DNA of 64,000 nucleotides from Streptococcus oralis. GTDB taxonomy: Bacteria > Bacillota > Bacilli > Lactobacillales > Streptococcaceae. The position numbers and the translations under genes are program-made. The DNA is taken from positions 1,337,501 to 1,401,500 of the forward strand of contig NZ_CP046524.1 of assembly GCF_021497945.1 (NCBI RefSeq). The letters run 5' to 3'. Under the pieces are notes generated by a model. That model made no database searches. It saw only the letters and a program-made list of their open reading frames with translations, and was not told where the DNA came from. Every line of letters begins with the position of its first letter. Position 1 is the stretch's first letter. Of this stretch, positions 36,798-46,816 are shown piece after piece.

Positions 36798-39419
36798 CTA
36801 TTCTTGAATTACCTTTTGAGAATTTAGATTATCTATTTTAATACCGTATTTATCTTCTCGTCTCTTAAATGCTTCAATCCCCCCTTCTAAAATTTCACAA
36901 ACATGTTCTTTTATACATTTTTTGTTTAAAATAAAATTACTGTCAGGTTCTTTTATCTGATTCTCTAAAGCTCCATTTTTATAAGCAAAAACTTTGTTAT
37001 GGGGATTAGGATTATTTTCTGAATGTTGATTTGCTACAATAACATTTTCACAATCACCTGATACGACGATATTAGGATTATGTGTGACAATAATAATTTG
37101 CCTTTTTAATTTTCTCTGCTTAATATATGCTGTCAACTCATGGTAAATAGCTCTATTATCTAAACTATCCTCTGGCTGGTCAATCAATACAGGAACCCGA
37201 CTATTAGAAAAATCTAAAATCAGTTTTAATACAACGAAAGCCTTTTTACCTGGTGACATCTGTTCAAACTTATCATTCTGATATTCAATATCAAATTTAT
37301 AAGAGTAAAAATCAGTAGTGAAAAACTTTTCGATATGGTCTAATGTGGTTTTGTTTCCATTAAATTTTAAAGAATTATCCTCAAATATAGTATCAATCAT
37401 TGAATCAAACTCAAAATTTAATTTCTCAATAAATTCTGCTTTTGAACGTCCTTGAGCATTAATGTAGTCAAACTCTAGCTCCAAATCCTTGAGGTAAAAA
37501 TCTACAGTAATTTTTAAATCACTTTCAGATATATCGAACGAAGTAAGTAATTCTTTTCGAATTTTTGAATACTCTCTATACTGATTAATAATATTTTGTT
37601 TTAATTGATCGTTTTCAGTTTTAAGGTTGGATATCTCTTGTTCGTAACTTTCAATTTTTTTCAATATGGTAGTTTCTTGCTTTATGTTCTCTTCTATAAA
37701 TGACAACTCATTATTATCTTGTAAGTAAGATAAAAACTTTTTAAAATCTGGAGTATCTCTAATTAAACCAATTTTATTCTTAGTTTCATAAATTTGATCA
37801 TTTAATCTCTGCTTAAGAATATTAATTTTGTCTTCAAATGTTTGTTGTACTTTTTGATTAATATCCTCAACAGCACTATTAATTATATCTCTTATTTCGT
37901 CGCTATGTTCAAGTGCAGAATTAGATTTGGAATATGCTGCAATATTAGGAATAAATAAATTATCAATAAATACAAAATCTTTTTCAAGCCGATTTATTTC
38001 ACCTTGTAACTTCTTAATAGTAGAGTTATCTATCTCAAATTTTTTCTTCTCTTCATCATCAATATCTACTGCGGATAACAATTCATCTCGTTTTTTATGA
38101 AGTTCAATAATCCTTTTGTTAGTAGCTTTTTTATCAAATTCTGGTTTTAAGAGATTTTGTTGACGTTGAAGATTTTCTTTAAATTCATTTAAAAGTCCCT
38201 TAATTGCGATATCTATTTTATTATGACTTTGTTGATAACTTTTAATATTTTCATCCAATCCTTTAGATTGAATAATTTCATTAACAAGAAAATTTAACTT
38301 TTCAGTATTATTCGCTAGTTGAATCATATGTTCTTGAGGTAGGTATTGTATTTTTCTAGTATCATCCTCTTCCCTATCTTTCCAGAACACATGAAAGTTT
38401 TCCATATCTTTATACGTATATTTATTTTTAGATTCACTATCATTAAGTTTATAGGCAATTGAATTTAATAAGGTGGATTTTCCAGTTGATCTACCACCAA
38501 TGATCGTATTTAAATTATCAGATAAAAGTATGATATCTCCATCATATTCAATTCTATCAATAATTAGCTCATCATCAGTTCGAACTGGTTTTCCTATTCC
38601 TACACATATCCGATGTTCTGGCTCAAAGATTATTTGCTTCAAACCTTCAAAAGTCAAATCTGCTTTAATCCAACTATACTTAGTTCCAATCCCTTCTAAA
38701 GAGTGCGAATCAGAAGATTGTAAAAGAGGTCTAACATAATCAGATTTATGCAACCAATATTCTCGGTCAGATATTATATTCATATGTTTGCATTTGGGGT
38801 CTTGGCAAGTCGAAGAATCATTACAACTAGAATGAATAATAAAATCTGAATTCACACAAATCTGTTCATAAACAGCCTTATTTTTGGAATCAGAATCACT
38901 AGTAGCACTACCATGCCCTCTCGAGAGAAATCCTTTTAAATAGTTTCCATTTAATTCTGTATTCCGTTCTAATATTTGATTTAAACTTTTGAAATCAACA
39001 TGAGCAGAAGACTCAATCTCTTTATTACTTAATCTATTGAATGCTTTCTCAGTTGCACCAATATTTGCCTTTAATTCCCCTAATAAATTCTTAATAATAC
39101 CATCATCTAATGTATTATCAAAAATGATGTGATAATCAAATAACTGGTCAGATTTATTTATATTAGATAATCTCACTTCTAAATTAAGAAAAGTTACAAT
39201 ACCGTTCTCTTCAAGTCTTGTTTTTAAATTAAAATCGTCATCGGTAAAATTAAAGTAATTAGTTAAACCAATTGCTGAAATATCCTCGTCCTTAATTTTT
39301 TGAATAAAACTTTCAATATCTGGACTTCCATCTTCAAATTTACTAAATTGATTATTTAACACTGTATATGGTGAATGTATATGCAAATCCCATTTTCTAA
39401 ATTCAGAACCTCTATTCAT
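36798..39419 (-). CDS. PHP-domain SMC-like ATPase (Ppl/TrlF type), probable phage defence
   Basis: An 873-aa protein. Residues 1-270 are a PHP phosphoesterase domain with the opening metal motif DLHIHSPYT and a later SSDSHSLEGIG histidine. A bisected ABC/SMC ATPase follows: Walker A GGRSTGKST (about 308), a long coiled coil (about 370-640), signature-like MSPGKKA near 728 and Walker B LIDQPEDSLDN near 750, then the THNPNIVVSGD switch. This layout matches the TrlF family and the Ppl defence protein, a single-gene antiphage system. Much more AT-rich than its neighbours, between manA and spxB: likely acquired. A cysteine cluster near residues 198-212 (CNDSSTCQDPKCKH) may bind zinc. Confidence 0.85.
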   Translation of the reverse strand: MNRGSEFRKWDLHIHSPYTVLNNQFSKFEDGSPDIESFIQKIKDEDISAIGLTNYFNFTDDDFNLKTRLEENGIVTFLNLEVRLSNINKSDQLFDYHIIFDNTLDDGIIKNLLGELKANIGATEKAFNRLSNKEIESSAHVDFKSLNQILERNTELNGNYLKGFLSRGHGSATSDSDSKNKAVYEQICVNSDFIIHSSCNDSSTCQDPKCKHMNIISDREYWLHKSDYVRPLLQSSDSHSLEGIGTKYSWIKADLTFEGLKQIIFEPEHRICVGIGKPVRTDDELIIDRIEYDGDIILLSDNLNTIIGGRSTGKSTLLNSIAYKLNDSESKNKYTYKDMENFHVFWKDREEDDTRKIQYLPQEHMIQLANNTEKLNFLVNEIIQSKGLDENIKSYQQSHNKIDIAIKGLLNEFKENLQRQQNLLKPEFDKKATNKRIIELHKKRDELLSAVDIDDEEKKKFEIDNSTIKKLQGEINRLEKDFVFIDNLFIPNIAAYSKSNSALEHSDEIRDIINSAVEDINQKVQQTFEDKINILKQRLNDQIYETKNKIGLIRDTPDFKKFLSYLQDNNELSFIEENIKQETTILKKIESYEQEISNLKTENDQLKQNIINQYREYSKIRKELLTSFDISESDLKITVDFYLKDLELEFDYINAQGRSKAEFIEKLNFEFDSMIDTIFEDNSLKFNGNKTTLDHIEKFFTTDFYSYKFDIEYQNDKFEQMSPGKKAFVVLKLILDFSNSRVPVLIDQPEDSLDNRAIYHELTAYIKQRKLKRQIIIVTHNPNIVVSGDCENVIVANQHSENNPNPHNKVFAYKNGALENQIKEPDSNFILNKKCIKEHVCEILEGGIEAFKRREDKYGIKIDNLNSQKVIQE

Positions 39420-39456
39420 TTAAACTATCCTTTCATATGCTAAAGCTATTGACTGT

Positions 39457-39462
39457 ATTATA
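39457..39462 (-). promoter_or_regulatory. -10 element of the PHP-ATPase gene
   Basis: TATAAT about 38 bases before the ATG, with AAAGGATAG as ribosome site. No convincing -35. Confidence 0.5.
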
Positions 39463-39643
39463 AAGTAACTAAGACTGTTTTGAAAAAAACATTATCTTTA
39501 TTATATTATAACATAATAAAAACAAAACTTACTCTTAATTCGTCATAGTTTTTTTGAAATTTTAACAGAATTTTAAACTTTTATGGAATACTTAAATTTA
39601 GAACGAAGAATGAAAAATGTTTTACAAAAGTAAAAGAAGCGAA

Positions 39644-39781
39644 ATGGATTTTTTATATCGCAATAACCATAATATGCTTCAATGCAAGAGAATGTTGTTA
39701 TACAAAATACTTAATGCCATTGAAACAAAAGAAATTCTTACTAAGAAATATAATGATATTGTAGAAAAATTTATGACCTAA
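39644..39781 (+). pseudogene. 45-aa frame, possibly a gene fragment
   Basis: An ATG-started plus-strand frame of 45 codons (MDFLYRNNHNML..., ending VEKFMT) with protein-like, lysine- and asparagine-rich composition and the look of a C-terminal helix. It has no clear ribosome site, and coding-like codons extend upstream of the ATG. I read it as a leftover of an accessory gene that once sat in this island. Not recognised. Confidence 0.3.
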
Positions 39782-39815
39782 AATTTTATGTATTTATCTA
39801 ATCCACTAAAAATTT

Positions 39816-39843
39816 AAAAAGGATGCAATATTGCAACCTTTTT
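39816..39843. terminator. Bidirectional terminator
   Basis: AAAAAGG-A-TGCAAT paired with ATTGCA-A-CCTTTTT; symmetrical A and T runs. It serves the plus-strand remnant and possibly spxB read-through. Confidence 0.75.
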
Positions 39844-40020
39844 AATTTATTTTATAAACTCCGAAAGCAAAAATTAGTCCCTTTTTAGCACCTAATTTCT
39901 TATATAACGTAAGACAGGAAGTAAACCCTCATTATAAATTAAAGTTTCAACCATGAATTCGTTGGAAGCAAACCTTAAAATAAAGTCTTCAACTTCAAAT
40001 TTAATTCTCGACGAGAGGAA

Positions 40021-41796
40021 TTATTTGATTGCGCGTGATTGCAATCCTTCTTCTTCCAAGAAGAGGCGGAATGGTACGAGTTCTTCTGCTTCGTATTTTT
40101 CCTTGAAGTCTTTGATTGCTTCTTCTGAGTGAAGTTTTGGATCCAATTCAAGTACTTCTACTGGAAGTGGACGGTGTGGAGTGATGCGAGCATCGATCAC
40201 AACAGTTTTACCTTCTTTGTTGAGTTTAACAGCTTCTGCAACAACTGCATCGATGTCTTCGATACGGTCAACTGTAAATCCTACAGCACCTTGAGCTTCA
40301 GCGATTTTCGCATAGTCAGCATTAGGGAAGTCACAACCAAACAAGTGTTTGTTTGTGTCTTCGTATTTGTCCTTGATGAAGGCATATTTACCATTTGAGA
40401 AGACAACGTTGATAACTGGAAGGTCGTATTGAACGTTTGTGATAACGTCTGGGTAGCACATGTTGAATGCACCGTCACCCATGATGTTCCATACTTGGCG
40501 ATCTGGATTGTCTTTCTTAGCAGCGATACCACCAGGAAGGGCAATACCCATTGTCGCAAAGAGTGGAGATGTACGCCACATGTTCTTAGGTGTCATGTGA
40601 AGGTGACGAGTAGATGTTTGAGTAGTGTCACCTACGTCGATTGAGTAGATAGCGTCTTGATCAGCATGTTTGTTGATTGCATTGTAAACTTGATACAATT
40701 GCAATTCACCCTCAGTTTTACCTTCGATTTTGTTCATGTAATCACGCCAGTTTTGGTTGTTCTTAACGTTTGCACGCCACCATGGAGTAGATTCAACTGG
40801 GTTCACTTTGTCAAGGATAGCTTTAGCTGCTTGACCTGCATCACCAAGGATTGAAGCGTCTAGGGCATGACGTTTACCAAGTTTGTAAGGGTCGATATCC
40901 ACTTGGATGAATTTTTCAGTATTCTTGAATGCTTGGTAAACTTCAGCAAATGGGAAGTTTGAACCAAGGAAAAGAACTGTGTCTGCTTCAAAGACCACTT
41001 CGTTGGCTGGTTTCCAACCAACACGGTAAGCAGAGCCTGTCAAACCTTCATAGTTCCATTCAAAAGCTTCAAAGTTTTTACCAGTTGTGATGATTGGTGC
41101 TTTGATTTTACGTGACAATTCAGTAATCACTTCACCAGCTTTAACACCACCGTAACCAGCATAGATAACTGGACGTTCAGCATTGTTCAAGATTTCAACA
41201 GCTTTGTCGATTTCAACTTCGTTCAAGGCAGGAGCGATGAATGAACGTTCGTACGAACCTGAACCGTAGTATGAGTTTTCATCGATTTCTTGGAAACCGA
41301 AGTTTACTGGGATTTCAACAACAGCTGGACCTTTTTTAGAAACTGCAGCACGGCAAGCTTCGTCAATTACTTTTGGTAATTGCTCAGCGTATGCTACACG
41401 TTTGTTGTAGACAGCGATACCGTTGTACATTGGGTTTTGGTTCAATTCTTGGAAGGCATCCATGTTGAGTTCGTTAACAGGACGTGATCCAAGGATAGCA
41501 AGGAATGGAGTGTTATCCATAGCTGCATCGTAAACACCGTTAATCAAGTGAGTCGCACCTGGACCACCTGAACCAACTGCAACCCCGATTGAGCCGCCGA
41601 ATTTAGCTTGCATAACCGCTGCAAGAGCACCTGTTTCTTCGTGGCGAACTTGCAAGAAGCGGATATCTTTGTCTTCAGCCAAAGCATCCATCAATGAGCT
41701 GAGTGTTCCTGATGGGATACCGTAGATTGTGTCTACGCCCCATGTTTTCAATACGTTGAGCATTGCTGCTGATGCAGTAATTTTCCCTTGAGTCAT
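40021..41796 (-). CDS. spxB: Pyruvate oxidase
   Basis: A 591-aa thiamine-diphosphate and FAD enzyme converting pyruvate, phosphate and O2 to acetyl-phosphate, CO2 and H2O2. In mitis-group streptococci it is the main peroxide source. The N-terminal glutamate that activates ThDP lies in [10 protein letters not shown]; the ThDP-binding motif starts at [11 protein letters not shown] (about 443) and ends near NVVFSN. Length is as expected. The 320-base upstream region contains two cre-like sites and a BOX element. Confidence 0.96.
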   Translation of the reverse strand: MTQGKITASAAMLNVLKTWGVDTIYGIPSGTLSSLMDALAEDKDIRFLQVRHEETGALAAVMQAKFGGSIGVAVGSGGPGATHLINGVYDAAMDNTPFLAILGSRPVNELNMDAFQELNQNPMYNGIAVYNKRVAYAEQLPKVIDEACRAAVSKKGPAVVEIPVNFGFQEIDENSYYGSGSYERSFIAPALNEVEIDKAVEILNNAERPVIYAGYGGVKAGEVITELSRKIKAPIITTGKNFEAFEWNYEGLTGSAYRVGWKPANEVVFEADTVLFLGSNFPFAEVYQAFKNTEKFIQVDIDPYKLGKRHALDASILGDAGQAAKAILDKVNPVESTPWWRANVKNNQNWRDYMNKIEGKTEGELQLYQVYNAINKHADQDAIYSIDVGDTTQTSTRHLHMTPKNMWRTSPLFATMGIALPGGIAAKKDNPDRQVWNIMGDGAFNMCYPDVITNVQYDLPVINVVFSNGKYAFIKDKYEDTNKHLFGCDFPNADYAKIAEAQGAVGFTVDRIEDIDAVVAEAVKLNKEGKTVVIDARITPHRPLPVEVLELDPKLHSEEAIKDFKEKYEAEELVPFRLFLEEEGLQSRAIK

Positions 41797-41850
41797 TATA
41801 ACTCTCCTTCAAATATTTTTAAAATTTGATTCATCCGTTTTCATATACTA

Positions 41851-41970
41851 ATTGGAAACGTTTCAGCAAATTTTTACTCTACTACTTTACCATAATTGTT
41901 TTTTGTCTCCTAAAAATGTGCTCAGAAGTTTTTATTCTCTATTACAGTACAGTTTGAAAGCGTTTTTTAG
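41851..41970 (-). promoter_or_regulatory. spxB upstream region with two cre-like sites
   Basis: GGAAACGTTTC (about 41858-41868) is a near-palindromic CcpA-site core, and TGAAAGCGTTTTTT (about 41953-41966) is a second, partial match. Between them the minus strand has TATGGTAAAGT, a plausible extended -10. CcpA control of spxB is known in pneumococcus; the sites here are judged by eye. Confidence 0.5.
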
Positions 41971-41981
41971 AACTGTTTTAT

Positions 41982-42096
41982 AATACTCAATGAGAATTAA
42001 AGAGCACACTAGGAAGCTAACCGCAAGTTGCTCAAAGCAGAGATTTGAGGTTGCAGATAAAATTGATGTGGTTTGAAGAGATTTTCAAAGAGTATA
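41982..42096 (+). repeat. BOX element (boxA-boxC, no boxB)
   Basis: It starts AATACTCAATGAGAATTAAAG, continues AGCACACTAGGAAGCTAACCGC and TTGCTCAAAGC, and ends GGTTTGAAGAGATTTTCAAAG plus AGTATA: the two ends of a pneumococcal-type BOX with the internal boxB missing. About 115 bp, between spxB and copA. BOX elements are species-group markers for S. pneumoniae and close relatives and can affect nearby gene expression. Confidence 0.88.
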
Positions 42097-42118
42097 AAAA
42101 GCGGGCAAGCCCGCTTTT
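42097..42118 (-). terminator. copA terminator
   Basis: AAAAGCGGGC-AA-GCCCGCTTTT, overlapping the last bases of copA; it works on either strand. Confidence 0.85.
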
Positions 42119-44339
42119 AGTCTATTTTAGTAACGTTTAGCATGAGTGAACTAATCAAAACAGATACAGAGCTAAAGGCCATGGCTAGACCAGCCAGTTC
42201 TGGATTGAGAACGAGACCAAATCCTGAAAAGACTCCTGCTGCAATCGGAATTCCGGCGACATTGTAGATAAAAGCCCAGAAAAGATTGAGCAGAATTCGA
42301 TTGAAGGTTTTCTTGCTCATGTCAAAGGCACGCACCACACCTAGGAGGTTATTAGTTGTCAACACCAAATCTGCTGACTCGATGGCAATATCTGTTCCAG
42401 CTCCCATAGCAATTCCCACATCCGCTACACTGAGGGCAGGAGCGTCATTGATACCATCACCAACAAAGGATACTTTTCCAGCTGATTGTAGTTTATGGAT
42501 TTCATGGGCTTTTTCTTCTGGCAATACACCTGCAATGACTTCTTCAATGCCAATCTGATCTGCAATGGCACGCGCCACGCCAGCATTATCCCCTGTCAGC
42601 ATGACCGTTTTAAGACCTCGTTTTTTCAACTGACTGATGGCAAGTTTAGCATTTTCCTTAGGAATATCTTGTAGTGCAAGCAAGCCTTTGATTTCATTGT
42701 CAACAGCCAAGAACACAACTGTCTTAGCTTCTTTTTCCAGTTCTTCTAGTTTTTCCTGATAAGTGCTTGAAATGTTCATCCCATCCAGCATTTTAGCATT
42801 TCCAAGCAAGACTTGTTTCCCGTTGATTTGCCCTGAGACACCTTTTCCGTGCAAGGCTTGGAAATTTTCCACAGTTTGAAACTCAAGTCTTGCCTCACTC
42901 GCTCGCTTGACAATGGCCTCAGCCAGTGGGTGTTGGGAAGCTTCTTCCAAGGAGGCTGCCAATCCAAGCACTTCTACTTCGTCGCCGATGATATCTGTTA
43001 CCACTGGTTTTCCTTCTGTCAAAGTCCCGGTCTTATCAAAGACAAGAGTTTGAACTTTCTGGATTTCCTGTAGGACGGTTCCATTTTTTAGGAGAACGCC
43101 CATTTTGGCACTCCGTCCTGTCCCCACCATGAGGGCTGTTGGTGTTGCAAGTCCTAGGGCACAAGGACAGGCGATAATCAACACTGCCACCCCAAAAAGA
43201 AGAGAGGTCACAAAGCTAGCCTCAAACAAGACAAACCAAACCCAAAAAGTCAGAATCGCTAAAATGACGACTGCTGGGACAAAAATCCCTGAAATCTTAT
43301 CCGTCAAGTCCTGAATCGGTGCACGGCTGGTCTGGGCTTTCTTCACAAATTCTACAATTTGAGCCAAGATCGTCTCTGAACCAACTTTTTCTGCCTTAAG
43401 AACAAGCATTCCACTATTATTGATGGTTGAGCCAATGACAGCATCCCCAACTGTCTTGTCCACTGGCAGGCTCTCACCTGTCACCATAGATTCATCAATA
43501 CTGGAGATACCTTCCACTACGACGCCATCAACCGCAATCTTTTCACCGGGACGCACTCGAATCAGGTCACCTACCTTGACTTGCTCCAAGGGAACTTGAA
43601 CATAGTGATCATCACGCAAAACTTCTGCTGTTTTAGCTTGCAAATCAAGTAATTTCTCCACAGCTTGGGAAGTGTTTTTTCGCATTTTCTCCTCAAAAAC
43701 CGCCCCCAAAAGAACGAAGAAGAGGATAAATCCAGCACTTTCAAAGTAGACAGGGAGCCCAGCGAAGAGGGCAACTAGGCTATAGAGATAGGCTACTAGA
43801 GTTCCCAGAGCAACCAAGCTATCCATGTTGGCATTGTGCTTTTTAAAGCTGGCCCAAGCACTCTGAATATAAGGACCACCGGCCACTAGCATGATAGGTG
43901 TTGTAGCTAAAAAGGTACCCCAATGCATGACTTGGTGACTAATGCTACCTGTCAACATCCCAATCATGAGAATCACAAGAGGCACAGTAAAGATACTAGT
44001 AATCCAAAAACGTTGCAAAAGTGACAAAGATTTTCGAGTCTTCTCAACTACGGTATAACTTCCCTTCTGCATCTTCATGCCACATGAAAATTCATGTTGG
44101 CCTAACTCTTGAGGTGTAAAACGAATTGTCTTCTCTTCATCTAGTCCGATTGGTTCCAAGATGCCTTCTTCTTCAAACAGAATTTCCTTGTAACAATTTG
44201 ATGGCGTCACACGATGAAAAGTTATCTCAGCTGGAATTCCTTTTTGAAGCTGGATATGGGCTGGATGATAGCCTTTTTCAGCTGTGATATGGATTTTTTG
44301 AATGCCATTTTCCAGGCTGGCTTTCACAATTTCTGTCAT
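42117..44339 (-). CDS. copA: Copper-exporting P1B-type ATPase CopA
   Basis: About 740 aa. It exports Cu(I). Motifs are TGES, CPC in [17 protein letters not shown] (phosphorylated aspartate) and GDGINDAP. Instead of the usual N-terminal CxxC heavy-metal domain it has a cupredoxin-like domain (residues 1-100) with Cys in SNCYKE and FSCGMKM, resembling CupA encoded next door. I chose the second of two adjacent ATGs because AGGAGG lies only two bases before the first. Last gene of copY-cupA-copA. Confidence 0.95.
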   Translation of the reverse strand: MTEIVKASLENGIQKIHITAEKGYHPAHIQLQKGIPAEITFHRVTPSNCYKEILFEEEGILEPIGLDEEKTIRFTPQELGQHEFSCGMKMQKGSYTVVEKTRKSLSLLQRFWITSIFTVPLVILMIGMLTGSISHQVMHWGTFLATTPIMLVAGGPYIQSAWASFKKHNANMDSLVALGTLVAYLYSLVALFAGLPVYFESAGFILFFVLLGAVFEEKMRKNTSQAVEKLLDLQAKTAEVLRDDHYVQVPLEQVKVGDLIRVRPGEKIAVDGVVVEGISSIDESMVTGESLPVDKTVGDAVIGSTINNSGMLVLKAEKVGSETILAQIVEFVKKAQTSRAPIQDLTDKISGIFVPAVVILAILTFWVWFVLFEASFVTSLLFGVAVLIIACPCALGLATPTALMVGTGRSAKMGVLLKNGTVLQEIQKVQTLVFDKTGTLTEGKPVVTDIIGDEVEVLGLAASLEEASQHPLAEAIVKRASEARLEFQTVENFQALHGKGVSGQINGKQVLLGNAKMLDGMNISSTYQEKLEELEKEAKTVVFLAVDNEIKGLLALQDIPKENAKLAISQLKKRGLKTVMLTGDNAGVARAIADQIGIEEVIAGVLPEEKAHEIHKLQSAGKVSFVGDGINDAPALSVADVGIAMGAGTDIAIESADLVLTTNNLLGVVRAFDMSKKTFNRILLNLFWAFIYNVAGIPIAAGVFSGFGLVLNPELAGLAMAFSSVSVLISSLMLNVTKID

Positions 44340-44348
44340 CATTTCCTC

Positions 44349-44720
44349 CTATTCTACAATCATCTTGCCGTGCATCATGTTCATACCACAAGAAAAGTCA
44401 AACTCTCCAGCCTGTTCAGGCATGATTTCCACTACATACTCTTCACCCATAGGCAAGTTCGCATGCACTCCAAAATCTGGAAAGACGATCTGATCCAAAC
44501 AAGGTGAAGGATCCTTACGGTCAAAGACAATACGGGCTGGCACTGATTTCTTAAGAATAATCAACTCAGGCGTATAGCCCCCTTTGACTTCCACTCGAAT
44601 CTCTTGGTAACCCTTTTTTTGCTGGGCCTTTTGTCCAGATTTTTCAGGCTTTTTGAAAAACCAAAACAAGATAAACGCGATAAGGGCAATACAAATAATG
44701 GTTACAATACTATTTAACAT
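44349..44720 (-). CDS. cupA: Membrane-anchored copper chaperone CupA
   Basis: A 123-aa cupredoxin-like Cu(I) chaperone. One N-terminal membrane helix (about 2-22), a basic linker (KKPEKSGQKAQQKKG), then a cupredoxin domain with Cys in SPCLDQ and the methionine-rich FSCGMNMMHGKM site. It buffers cytosolic Cu(I) and hands it to CopA. Start is the ATG at 44720 with AGGAGACGTC upstream; the longer frame overlaps copY. Confidence 0.93.
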   Translation of the reverse strand: MLNSIVTIICIALIAFILFWFFKKPEKSGQKAQQKKGYQEIRVEVKGGYTPELIILKKSVPARIVFDRKDPSPCLDQIVFPDFGVHANLPMGEEYVVEIMPEQAGEFDFSCGMNMMHGKMIVE

Positions 44721-44730
44721 GACGTCTCCT

Positions 44731-45126
44731 TTACATACAATTACATTCGACTTCAGCAACTGCGCTAGCTTTTTTCTCTGAAATCACAGCTTCCAAGTCT
44801 GCCAAGTCAGCCTGAGTAAAATCACATTCAGCAATCAAATCAGCCAACAAGTTCTTAATCCTACGAGAACAAACCTTGTCCTTGATATCTTGGACAAGTA
44901 AATCCCGACTTTGGTCCAAAGTTAAAAGGGCTGAATAGACAAAGAACTTGCCTTCTTTTTTCCTTGTCAGACACTCTTTCTCAACCAAACGAGCCAAAAG
45001 AGTTTGAATGGTTGACTTGGACCAGTCGAACCGCTCCGCCAGAACCCTGATCAAATCCGTACTGGTCTGCTCCCCCTGCATCCAAATAATCTTCATGACC
45101 TGCCATTCTGCATCTGAAATCTGCAT
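44731..45126 (-). CDS. copY: Copper-responsive repressor CopY
   Basis: A 131-aa BlaI/MecI/CopY winged-helix repressor that leaves DNA when Cu(I) binds. The DNA-binding part covers residues 1-75 (ISDAEWQVMKIIW, TQTLLARLVEKECL). The tail ends ECNCM, only one CxC pair; the E. hirae protein has CxCx4CxC. Its own promoter carries two cop boxes. The ATG at 45126 is favoured, with AGGAGGTG upstream. Confidence 0.94.
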   Translation of the reverse strand: MQISDAEWQVMKIIWMQGEQTSTDLIRVLAERFDWSKSTIQTLLARLVEKECLTRKKEGKFFVYSALLTLDQSRDLLVQDIKDKVCSRRIKNLLADLIAECDFTQADLADLEAVISEKKASAVAEVECNCM

Positions 45127-45144
45127 AATCACACCTCCTAAATC

Positions 45145-45196
45145 TACATTTGTCGATTACAGTTATTAGTATAGTCTAAAAATCTACATTTGTCAA
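45145..45196 (-). promoter_or_regulatory. cop operon promoter with two CopY boxes
   Basis: Minus-strand -35 TTGACA (45191-45196), 17-bp spacer, -10 TATACT (45168-45173). GACAAATGTA occurs twice (45185-45194 and 45145-45154), each a full match to the cop box KACANNTGTA. One box overlaps the -35, the other lies after the start site. Confidence 0.93.
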
Positions 45197-45253
45197 TTAA
45201 AAAAGAACCGATACTATGCATCAGTTCCATCAAAATCTAAGAAATGAGTTTCT

Positions 45254-45883
45254 CTAGCCTTGCCAATTTTCTTGGTCTTCTTTGAATCGTTTTAAGAGAT
45301 CCAATCCCTCTGGTGTGATGTAGCCTTCTTCCTGAGCTAGGTGGATGAGCTCGCTGTAGTTTGAGAGAGTCACCAGTTTCACGCCTGCATTTGCAAAGTT
45401 CTTATCTGCTTTTGCTAGTTGATAGCTAAAAATGGCTACTACACCGAGAACATCTGCTCCTTCACGCTTGGCAGCTGCTACCGCTTCGAGAACTGAACCA
45501 CCAGTTGAAATCAGGTCTTCTACAATTACCATTTTTTGCCCCTGGGCTACACGGCCTTCGATTTGGTTTCCGGCTCCATGGTCTTTTGGTTTGCTACGGA
45601 TATAAGCAAATGGTAGGTTCATCTTGTCTGCGATGATAGCTCCGTGTGGAATCCCTGCTGTCGCTGTACCAGCAATGACTTCTACCTCTGGAAAGGCTGC
45701 TTTGATAGCATCCACAAAACCATTTTCAATCAAAGTTCTAGTTTCCGGGTAAGCTAGGGTCACACGATTATCCGTATAGATAGGTGACTTGATACCAGAT
45801 GCCCAAGTGAAAGGCTCTTCTGGTTTGAGATAAACCGCTTGAATTTTCAATAGATGGCTAGCAATGTCTCTAGCAAGTGTCAT
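45254..45883 (-). CDS. pyrE: Orotate phosphoribosyltransferase
   Basis: A 209-aa enzyme making orotidine-5'-phosphate from orotate and PRPP. The PRPP loop is [16 protein letters not shown] (about 120-135). [13 protein letters not shown] is the catalytic flexible loop. It follows pyrF by about 42 bases in one operon. Confidence 0.96.
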   Translation of the reverse strand: MTLARDIASHLLKIQAVYLKPEEPFTWASGIKSPIYTDNRVTLAYPETRTLIENGFVDAIKAAFPEVEVIAGTATAGIPHGAIIADKMNLPFAYIRSKPKDHGAGNQIEGRVAQGQKMVIVEDLISTGGSVLEAVAAAKREGADVLGVVAIFSYQLAKADKNFANAGVKLVTLSNYSELIHLAQEEGYITPEGLDLLKRFKEDQENWQG

Positions 45884-45925
45884 GGTATACTCCTTCTTAT
45901 CCTTAAATCTATAATCAAATACGCT

Positions 45926-46627
45926 TTAGACCCAGTCGCGTGTCCATTCTTCCTTGATAGCATGGTAGGCTGCTACAGGGTCTGCTGCCTGTGTGATAGG
46001 ACGGCCTATTACAATGTAGTCACTACCGATTTGATAGGCTTGACCAGGGGTCACTACGCGTTTTTGATCCCCTGCTTCAGCACCTGCTGGTCGAATACCT
46101 GGTGTCAAGCAGATAAAGTCTTCGTTTGTAGCTTCTTTGATAAGTTGGGCTTCTTGGGCTGAGCAAACAACACCATCCAATCCAGCTTCAGCTGTTTTCT
46201 TAGCATAGTGAATCACTGATTCTTGCAGACTAGTTTGGATATTTTGACAGTCTTGCATCTGTTCTTCGGATGTTGAGGTCAATTGGGTCACCGCAATAAG
46301 AATCCCTTGATCACCAAGACCTTCACGCGCGGCCTGCATCATCTCAAGTCCACCTGCAGCCTGAACATTGGTCATATCGACACCCAGACTTGACAAGATT
46401 TTCATGGTTGACTTGACCGTATTTGGAATATCATGCAACTTGAGATCCAAAAAAACACTATGTCCCAATGATTTTAAATAACGCACAACTTCGGGACCTA
46501 CTGCATAGTAGATTTCCATTCCTACCTTGACATAGAGTTTTTCCTCTGCTGGAAAAAGGGCTAAAAATTCTTTGGCTTCCTCGAAACTTGGAAAATCCAG
46601 AGCAATGACCGGGCGACTCTCACGCAT
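45926..46627 (-). CDS. pyrF: Orotidine-5'-phosphate decarboxylase
   Basis: A 233-aa TIM-barrel enzyme producing UMP, the last de novo pyrimidine step. The catalytic D-K-D set is in [13 protein letters not shown] (about 60-72); the C-terminal phosphate site is VIGRPI. First gene of pyrF-pyrE, behind a PyrR-controlled attenuator. Confidence 0.96.
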   Translation of the reverse strand: MRESRPVIALDFPSFEEAKEFLALFPAEEKLYVKVGMEIYYAVGPEVVRYLKSLGHSVFLDLKLHDIPNTVKSTMKILSSLGVDMTNVQAAGGLEMMQAAREGLGDQGILIAVTQLTSTSEEQMQDCQNIQTSLQESVIHYAKKTAEAGLDGVVCSAQEAQLIKEATNEDFICLTPGIRPAGAEAGDQKRVVTPGQAYQIGSDYIVIGRPITQAADPVAAYHAIKEEWTRDWV

Positions 46628-46669
46628 TCTTTTCTCCTATTCTTTGCTAACAGTCCATTGCTTAAAAAA

Positions 46670-46752
46670 GGAACCTGCTAGCAGCTAGGTTCCACGAAAA
46701 ACGGGTAGTCTCCACCCTTTCACTGTCTAACCTTAGCTGCCTCTCTGGACTG
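46670..46752 (-). promoter_or_regulatory. PyrR-binding attenuator of pyrFE
   Basis: The leader RNA contains the PyrR recognition loop CAGUCCAGAGAGGC with following AGCUAAGG (46752-46731), then an intrinsic terminator GGAACCU/AGGUUCC (46693-46670) with six T. UMP-bound PyrR stabilises the first hairpin and lets the terminator form. Confidence 0.9.
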
Positions 46753-46770
46753 CTTTAAAAGTTTTCTACT

Positions 46771-46799
46771 ATTCTATTATTTATAACGACACTTGTCAA
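46771..46799 (-). promoter_or_regulatory. pyrFE promoter
   Basis: -35 TTGACA (46794-46799), 17-bp spacer, -10 TAGAAT (46771-46776). Confidence 0.85.
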
Positions 46800-46816
46800 G
46801 TAAAAACTGAAGATTC

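Larger units (their letters stand above)
39464..40020. other. AT-rich intergenic region of the accessory island
   Basis: About 560 bp, strongly AT-rich, between the PHP-ATPase promoter and the spxB stop. It holds one short frame (39644-39781) and one good bidirectional terminator (39816-39843). I see nothing else I can name. Confidence 0.6.
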
